In this document: positions 57,950 to 64,000 of the stretch, piece after piece
How the letters are laid out: each line of letters opens with the position of its first letter
How positions within the stretch are numbered: position 1 is the stretch's first letter
NCBI RefSeq assembly: GCF_023898315.1
Contig: NC_064616.1
Span: 543,483,602 to 543,547,601, forward strand
DNA: 64,000 nucleotides
Reading direction: 5' to 3'
Origin: Schistocerca nitens
Lineage: Eukaryota > Arthropoda > Insecta > Orthoptera > Acrididae
Translations under genes and position numbers: made by a program
The notes under the pieces: generated by a model
Database searches by the model: none
Told to the model about the DNA's origin: nothing
What the model saw: only the letters and a program-made list of their open reading frames with translations

Positions 57950-60720
57950 ACAAAATGTCATACCGTTGTCGAGTAGGGAGTCTGCGAACGACAATCGGGA
58001 GAATGTCAGAACCCTGGATGTAGAAATGAGCCGGTAGCTGTAGCTGTGGAGGACGGCGTGCTCCCAACCGCACCCTGCTATTTTACTTGCGACGGCCGGC
58101 CAGGGTGGCCGAGCGGTTCTAGGCGCTACAGTCTGGAACCGGGTGACCGCTACGGTCGCAGTTTCGAATCCTGCCTCAGGCATGGATGTGTGTGATGTCC
58201 TTATGTTAGTTAGGTTTAAGTAGTTCTAAGTTCTAGGGGACTATTCACCTCAGAAGTTAAGTCCCATAGTGCTCAGAGCCATTTGAACCATTTTGCTTGC
58301 GACGCAACAGCGACATCCTCTGGAAAACTGCCGCCAGGGCACAAACCCAGGTCTGAAGGCGTTTCCTTTGGCGATGACGGTGACGGCAACGGCGATGGTG
58401 AGTCCAGGTCCATGGGGGTCGGCGATCGAGGACTGCGGAAGCGAGAGTACATCGTCTGTCAGCATCTCCCGGGGTGACCTGGTGGCACCAGTGGGTGGCT
58501 GTGAAGGCCGTGTGGTCCCGTTAGTCCGTGAATCTGGGGGAAGGAAAGCAACAGGATTACGGGGATAATGATGAGCGTGAGGTTGATTCTGGTGGCGGCT
58601 CTGCAAACCATCGGGCCTTGCATCAAATACATAGAAGAGAAAATGCGTTCCTGTCTTGCGCCTCTTTCCCAGTGCCCACGCTTGCCATAAACTCTGAAAA
58701 GGACAAGATCGCGCGGCGCAAAGCGATACTTGCGGGCCATTGCCGGCGCCGGATGCTACGGTAGGTGTAGCAAGCGTAGCAGCTACCGTTGGAGGCGGCC
58801 ATGCAAAAGTTACGCCAATGATGGTTCATCTCGTGGGTGGGACCGATATGAGGCGAGAAAGAGTTGCAGCACATCCTCCCGTGTGTGGGTGGAGCGAAGC
58901 TTGACCATCTCTTATTTGAAAGTGAGTACGAAGCGTTCTAGTTCTCCGTTGAACTACAGCTGAAATGGAACACTTGTGAGATGACGAATGCCATTCCGTT
59001 CACAAAAATGTTTAAAGTCACGTGAAATTAACTGTGGTTCACTGTCCGACACAAGTACTTCTGGGAAACCGTCTATGCAAAATATGGAGGCCAACACTTG
59101 TATATTGCTACTTGACATGGTAGGGTTTATAGGCATGCAAATGGGAACAAGCTAAAAGAGCATACCACTAGGAGCCAACGAGTGTTCCACAATGTTCCTG
59201 CAGAGTCTGTGTGCACTCGTTGCAGTGGCGATTGAGTGTTAGGCCAAGCTGAGTATTGGATTGGTTCTCCGCCCATGCGCGACACTGTGCCGACTTCAGT
59301 TTAATGTGGGCGTCCATGCACTGCCAAGTGCAGTGCCGGCGAGCTGGCGTGCTAAGTGTTGAGTGCAAACAATTCTCCAATTTTCTCATTTTGTAGCACT
59401 TTAGGAATAACCACACGGGATTGTCCACTGTCATTTTGAACTAGAACCACACACTGTTGAACTGAAAGATTATGCCGACGTTCAAAAATCAGCGTACAAC
59501 TGAGTTCTGGATACTGTTCAATAAACGAGGCCAAGATGTGCGAGTAAAATGCAACCAAATCTTCAGATCAGGCTCTGCTTCCGTGGCCTGTGCAATTTTT
59601 CTGTAGTGGAGGGGAAAAGATTCCAGCAATATAGAGTACTGAGCATCGAATTGGCAACAAGATGCAGAAGATGCATCAAAATCAGCGTCTGGGCCAGTCG
59701 GAAGACGAGATAGGGCGTCTTCATTGGCAAGCTTTGCCGTAGGTCTGTACATAGTTTGATACTGATACTGCAAAAGCAACAAGCTCGGCGTTTCAGTTTT
59801 TGAGCAGTGTGTGTAGGAACCGGCTTTGACGCATGAAATAAGGACTGCAAAGGCTTCTGATCTGTCACTAAATACAACTTGCGACCATACATATTGTGAT
59901 GGAATTTGATCACACCATACGCAATAGCGTGAGCTTCTTTTCAATTTCAGAATAAGTGCACTGAGTTTGCATGGGTAACTTTGAGGCAAAAGCAATAGGT
60001 CTGTTTTGTGCATGTGGGAAATCACAGCGCCGATTCCGTAGGAAGAGGCGTAAACTTGTAAAACTACCAGACTGGCAGGGTGAATATGCACTAAACATCT
60101 GTCACTAAGCAAAGCACGTTTGAGTTTTCGGAAATGCGTCTTGACAGATTTTAGTCGACACAAAAGGTACATCTTTGCAACGCAAGCGATGCAATGCAGC
60201 AGCGATCTGGGTCGCTTCCGGTATAAAGTGAATGTAGTATGTCATTTTGCCTAGTACTAGCTGCAATTCAGACATACTGCGAGAAACAGGAAGGTGACGG
60301 ATTGCAGGCAAATGAGGCTGGAGGGGTGCACACTCTGTTTATCACGTGACCTAAGCACTGTAGTTCAGTTTGAAATAAGTCACACATTTCGAAACGACAT
60401 TTGAGTCCTGCTTCTGAAAACAGTCAAAAAAGAGTATGCAAATTGACAGTGGGTTCCTCTCATGTAAGACCTGATACGACAATACCGTCAAGGCTGTTTG
60501 AACAAAATGGCACTCTGGCAGTCAGCTGTTCCATTTAACGTTGAAAAATGGCTGTTACGGAAGGACTGCCGAAGGCCAAACGCAAGTACCTGAACTGTCG
60601 TAGGTGTTAAACACTTTCTGTGAATCCTCATGCAAAGGAACTTCCAACGCCTGCATACTCGATTCGCTAGACAAACATCAAAGAGCTCAAGTCGCAGGCA
60701 AGGGGCAACATACAAAATAA
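57950..60720 (-). pseudogene. Ty3/gypsy-like pol relic, copy 2
   Basis: Minus-strand remnant of an LTR retrotransposon pol region. The order is an RT C-terminal half from about 60715, with FGLRQSF and a decayed active-site region, and an ELQLVLGKMTYYIHFIPEAT-like connector near 60265. A KTHFRKLKRALLSDRCLVHI then AFASK RNase H start follows (about 60160-59975). A YLVTDQKPLQSLFHASKPVPTHTAQK RNase H block lies at about 59890-59810. An ARRHCTW zinc-finger remnant lies near 59345, a GFPEVLVSDSEPQL integrase core near 59075-59030, and a C-terminal RFAPRDLVLFRVYGKRGHWERG block near 58725. Frameshifts and stops are frequent, and gag and the 5' half of pol are missing. It is interrupted by a SINE at 58095-58295. 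Confidence 0.8.
58095..58295 (+). mobile_element. SINE (SgRP1-like) in gypsy-like copy 2
   Basis: Full-length copy from GCCGGCCAGGGTGGCC to GCCATTTGAACCATTTT. It is flanked by CTTGCGACG at 58086-58094 and 58296-58304, a 9-bp target duplication. Confidence 0.92.
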
Positions 60721-60983
60721 TCAGCCTTTTTCAGTATAGACAAATACAAGACAGTGGTACATAGAGATTCCTAACGAAGTGGGTCTCATTGACGGTGCAA
60801 TCAAAGGGGGGGTCCACCAGCTGGTCGCGGCGCTTATGTCCTCTTCACCTAGGGGCCGGTGCAATAACGTTGTCGTCCTGGAAGGGAGGTCGGTCAGCGT
60901 GCGATTGGCTGGTTCCTTCTCACAGCCTTGTCTTCCCTGTCGTTCTCGACTTGCGAGCTGTGGCTGACTTTTACGCCGTAACA
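60721..60983 (-). repeat. Truncated LTR of gypsy-like copy 1
   Basis: Starts TGTTACGGCGTAAAAGTCAG (minus strand, 60983 downward), immediately after a purine tract, as expected for a 3' LTR. It is cut at about 60721, where sequence of the second pol copy begins, so the two elements are joined head to tail. No second LTR end or promoter was defined. Confidence 0.6.
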
Positions 60984-61005
60984 TTCCTCCCCCCCCCCCC
61001 CCCCC
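60984..61005 (-). promoter_or_regulatory. Polypurine tract before LTR
   Basis: On the minus strand a run of G residues ending in AGGAA lies directly next to the TGTTACGG LTR start. This is the position where plus-strand DNA synthesis of LTR retroelements is primed. Confidence 0.6.
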
Positions 61006-61079
61006 ACAAAGCGACGGACCGTACACACGGCAAAGGATAGGGGGAGGCAGGAACGTAGCCGCTCTGTGGTGGCAGGCGA

Positions 61080-64000
61080 CGTCAGACTTCTGGTCGTAAA
61101 CCACCATCTGTCCTCTCCTCTAATGGAAACTTCCACCAGAAAACGCCCAGATGGGAACGTGTCCACCTCCTGAGACCCATACCCAGATGCAGAAAGCGCC
61201 GGCTGCTGCGGCTTGGGTGGGTCCAGCTCCATCGGTAGCACGAGAGGAGGTGGAGGAGGTGAAGGCTCCGTCTCCATGGAGTTGTCCCACGGTGTCGTGA
61301 TGACACCCTCTGGCGGCTGCTGTGGCCGTGCTGTCCTGTGGATCCGATGATCTTGGCGAAGAGATACAAAAGGATCACCGTTCACATGACACTGTCAAAT
61401 TTGATTGTGATTTCGGAGCTGCAATCCGTCAGGGCCTGCAACGAAATACAGGCATGCACCAAATCGATGAAGGATCCCACCTCGCACCCACCGTCTGCTG
61501 CCGTTAAAACCTTGAAAGACAGAATACCATAAGGGGCGAAGCGATTGCGGCCTTCCTTCTGCACCGGCTGCTGAGGAGGGTGGAACAGGTGGAGCAGTGC
61601 CCGACGGCGGCGGCCGTGAAGCAGTCCTGCCAGCGATGGTCCACCTCATGGATGTGAACGGTAGAAGAAAAGTTGCAATGCTTGATCCTTGGTGTGTGCG
61701 GTGCTAAGTTTAGCCATCTGCTGCATGAAGGTTCTGACCAAACGTTCCAATTCGCCGTTGGACTGTCGATGGAACGGTGCACTAGTTACAAGTTGTATGG
61801 CATTTCGTTCACAGAATGTTTCGGATTCATTTGACGTGAACTGAGGGCCGATGTCTGAAACTATGACTTCAGGCAATCCTTCGAGGCAAAAAATAGAGGA
61901 CAGCTCCTGATCTATGCTACGTCACATTGTCCGGTTAATTGGTACAGCAAAAGGAAACTTGCTATAAGACTGTACCACAGTCAACCAACGAATGTTCCAA
62001 AAAGGTCCCGCAATTTGTATGTGCACACGTTGCCATGGTGATTGTGACTTAGGCCTAGCAGGGAATTTTTGTGGCTGATCGGAATGATTTTCCGCACATG
62101 CGTGACACTATGACTCCATGTGTTCTATTTCCGTGTCCATACCCTAAAAAGTACAGTCTCGACGCGCTAACTGCTTCATACGAATAATCCCCCAGTGTCC
62201 TTGGTGAAGTAACTGCAACACTTCTTTTTGCAAACTTTATGGATACACACGTGAATTTCCTCTGTCATTCTGAACAAGAATCACACCTTGCTGTATACTG
62301 TTAATATGCCGACATGCAATGTATCGGCGCACTAAAGAGTTCTTTATACTGTGCAATGTGGAGGCCAAGTTGTACGAATGTATTTGAGCAAAATGTCCAA
62401 ATCTGATTCAGCTTCCATGACCTGTGCAATTTTTCTGTAGTTCAGAGGAATGGATTGAAGCAATTCAGAATCCTGAGCACCGATGTGACAACAAAATGAA
62501 GCAGAAGCGTCAAAGTCTGTATCAGGGCCAATCGGAAGACATGAAAATGCGTCCGCATTACCATGTTGAGCTGTCAGACGATACACAATCTTGCACTGGT
62601 ACTGAGACAACAGCAAAGCCCATCTTTGCAGTTACTGGGCAGTTGGTACAAGAACCGGTTTCTTGGGATGAAACAAGGACTGCAATAGCTGGTGATCCGT
62701 TACTAAGTACAATTTTCTGACATACAAGCAGTGATGGAATTTGGTGACATCATACCCAATAACCAGTGCCTTTTTTCTATTTATGAATAGTTATACGGAG
62801 CTCTGGACAACACTTTTGATGCGAACATTAGAGGTCTGTCATTATCTCCAAATCTGTGCAAAAGCACTGCACCGACTGCGTAAGGGGAATCGTCAACTTG
62901 CATCACAACTGGTTTTCCAGGATAAAAGTTAACCAAACATTGATCACCGAGCAATGCATCTTTAAGTTTTTGAAAAGCTTCTTGGCACTCACCTGTGCAG
63001 ACAATGGGGACATTCTTGCGACGCAAGCGATGCAATGGAGCTGCCATTAGTGCAGCATTCGGTTGAACCGAATATAATAATTCATTTTCACTAATACTGA
63101 CTGCAAGTCTGTGACATTGCGAGGAACTGGCAGGTCACGTAGGGCTAACATATGTGACGGAAGAGAATGTAAACCTTGCCTTTTTATAACCCGACAAAGA
63201 TACTGCAACTCATGTTTAAAAAAACATCACCCTTGTGCAGTCTAGACTTTGTCCTGCATCAGATAACACACAAAACAAAGCTCACAAGGTGTACGACCTG
63301 TACGACAGTATCGTCCAAACAGTTCGAAGAGTTTGGTACCTGAGCAGTCAGCTGTTGCAAATACCACTGGAAAATTGCGGGTGCGGAAGCACTGCCAAAA
63401 GGCAAACGCAAATATTTCAACAAGACCAAATGAGTGTTCACAACAAACTTGTTTTGATATTCTTCATCTATTGGTATTTCAATATATTCGCCGGCCGGAG
63501 TGGCCGAGCGGTTCTCGGCGCTACAGTCTGGAACCGCGCAACCGCTACGGTCGCGGGTTCGAATCCTGCCTCGGGCATGGATGTGTGTGGTGTCCTTAGG
63601 TTAGTTAGGTTTAAGTAGTTCTCAGTTCTAGGGGACTGATGACCTAAGAAGTTAAGTCCCATAGTGCTCAGAGCCATTCAATATATTCATTGCGCAAATC
63701 AATTTTTGAAATGTAGCGACCAGCGCCTAATCTGTCCATGAGATCCTCTGGGCGTGGCGATGGATAAGAATGAATCACAGTTTGTGCGTTGACTGTAGAC
63801 TTAAAGTCAACACAGAGGCGACTGCGACCTGAAGGTTTGGGGGAGCAAAACCAGTAGACTTGCCCACTGACTAGCCTGTATGGGCGCAATACCTCCGCTG
63901 TCTTGCAATTCATCAAGTTCAGCAGCGTCATCGTCCTATATTGCAATGGAAACAGTTGTGGCCCCTCAAAATACCGGCCGAGCATTGTGTTTCATAGTAA
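61080..64000 (-). pseudogene. Ty3/gypsy-like pol relic, copy 1
   Basis: Minus-strand pol of an LTR retrotransposon that continues past the window edge. Reverse transcriptase at about 63985-63670 includes KPSGRSRLCVDFKSTVNAQT and RPEDLMDRLGAGRYISKIDL. A SINE (63490-63676) interrupts it, and RT resumes with RLPFGSASAPAIFQW and a NCLDDTVV active-site block near 63415-63285. RNase H begins with CQEAFQKLKDALLGDQCLV (about 62990) and PLMFASKVLS (about 62810). A linker with GNADAFSCLPIGPD lies near 62540. The integrase core has the SQCHACAENH zinc knuckle (about 62115), LPEVIVSDIGPQFTSN (about 61880) and NGELERLVRTFMQQM (about 61755). A Pro-rich tail runs to about 61080. Stops and frameshifts are scattered. 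I see no env-like frame within the window. Confidence 0.85.
63490..63676 (+). mobile_element. SINE (SgRP1-like) in gypsy-like copy 1
   Basis: Copy from GCCGGCCGGAGTGGCC to CAGAGCCA. It is flanked by the perfect 12-bp target duplication TTCAATATATTC at 63478-63489 and 63677-63688. It interrupts the reverse transcriptase domain. Confidence 0.93.

Noticed and set aside
28511-63677. Recurring peptide MPEAGFEPATVAVA at several places
   Set aside because: It is the reverse complement of the SINE B-box region read as protein. It appears wherever a SINE copy sits (28.5, 43.9, 58.1 and 63.5 kb) and is not a conserved domain.

Overview
The window reads as eukaryotic nuclear DNA from a large, repeat-rich arthropod genome, most likely an orthopteran (grasshopper or locust, Schistocerca-like). 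This rests on AT-rich non-coding DNA with no prokaryotic gene packing, canonical GT-AG splice signals, and at least nine tRNA-derived SINE copies whose body I recognise from grasshopper genomes. It also holds Tc1/mariner, Jockey-like, CR1/L2-like and Ty3/gypsy-like element relics. The taxonomic call comes from recalled repeat families, not from a search.

Region 1 (about 1-20 kb) holds the only host gene I can support. It is a three-exon model with CDS at 1538-1580, 13208-13301 and 19115-19343 on the + strand. Splice phases are compatible and encode a 121-residue predicted secreted protein of unknown function, followed by AATAAA signals. Its two introns (11.6 and 5.8 kb) carry transposon debris: a Tc1 relic, a second Tc1 relic split by a foldback element with tRNA-like modules, an (AT)n microsatellite, a mariner relic, and inverted-repeat elements at 13.7-14.9 and 15.9-16.1 kb. 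A short palindromic element lies just downstream at 20 kb.

Region 2 (about 20-46 kb) is dominated by an apparently unnamed repeat system. Degenerate tandem arrays of roughly 110-165 bp units, each with a tRNA T-arm/B-box-like motif, occur in both orientations at about 25.9-28.2, 31.2-31.9, 39.3-40.9, 40.9-41.7 and 45.2-45.9 kb. Two long segments (26.9-30.2 kb and 38.3-40.9 kb) are inverted copies of each other. Each carries one SINE that is absent from the other, giving reciprocal filled and empty sites. Between them lies a nearly intact Tc1-like transposon (35391-36812) with TA flanks, inverted termini and one premature stop. At 42.9-44.4 kb a Tc1-like transposase pseudogene is interrupted by two different SINEs with visible target duplications.

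Region 3 (about 46-64 kb) is a transposon graveyard. It holds a Tc1 C-terminal fragment, a complete but internally deleted Tc1-like element (46777-47960), IS630-type transposase relics, a Jockey-like LINE (50.6-53.3 kb), a 5'-truncated CR1/L2-like LINE on the - strand (54.3-56.6 kb), and two Ty3/gypsy-like pol relics in the same (-) orientation (about 58-60.7 kb and 61.1 kb to beyond the window end). Each gypsy relic carries its own SINE insertion. No CRISPR array, operon, rRNA or functional tRNA gene was seen.
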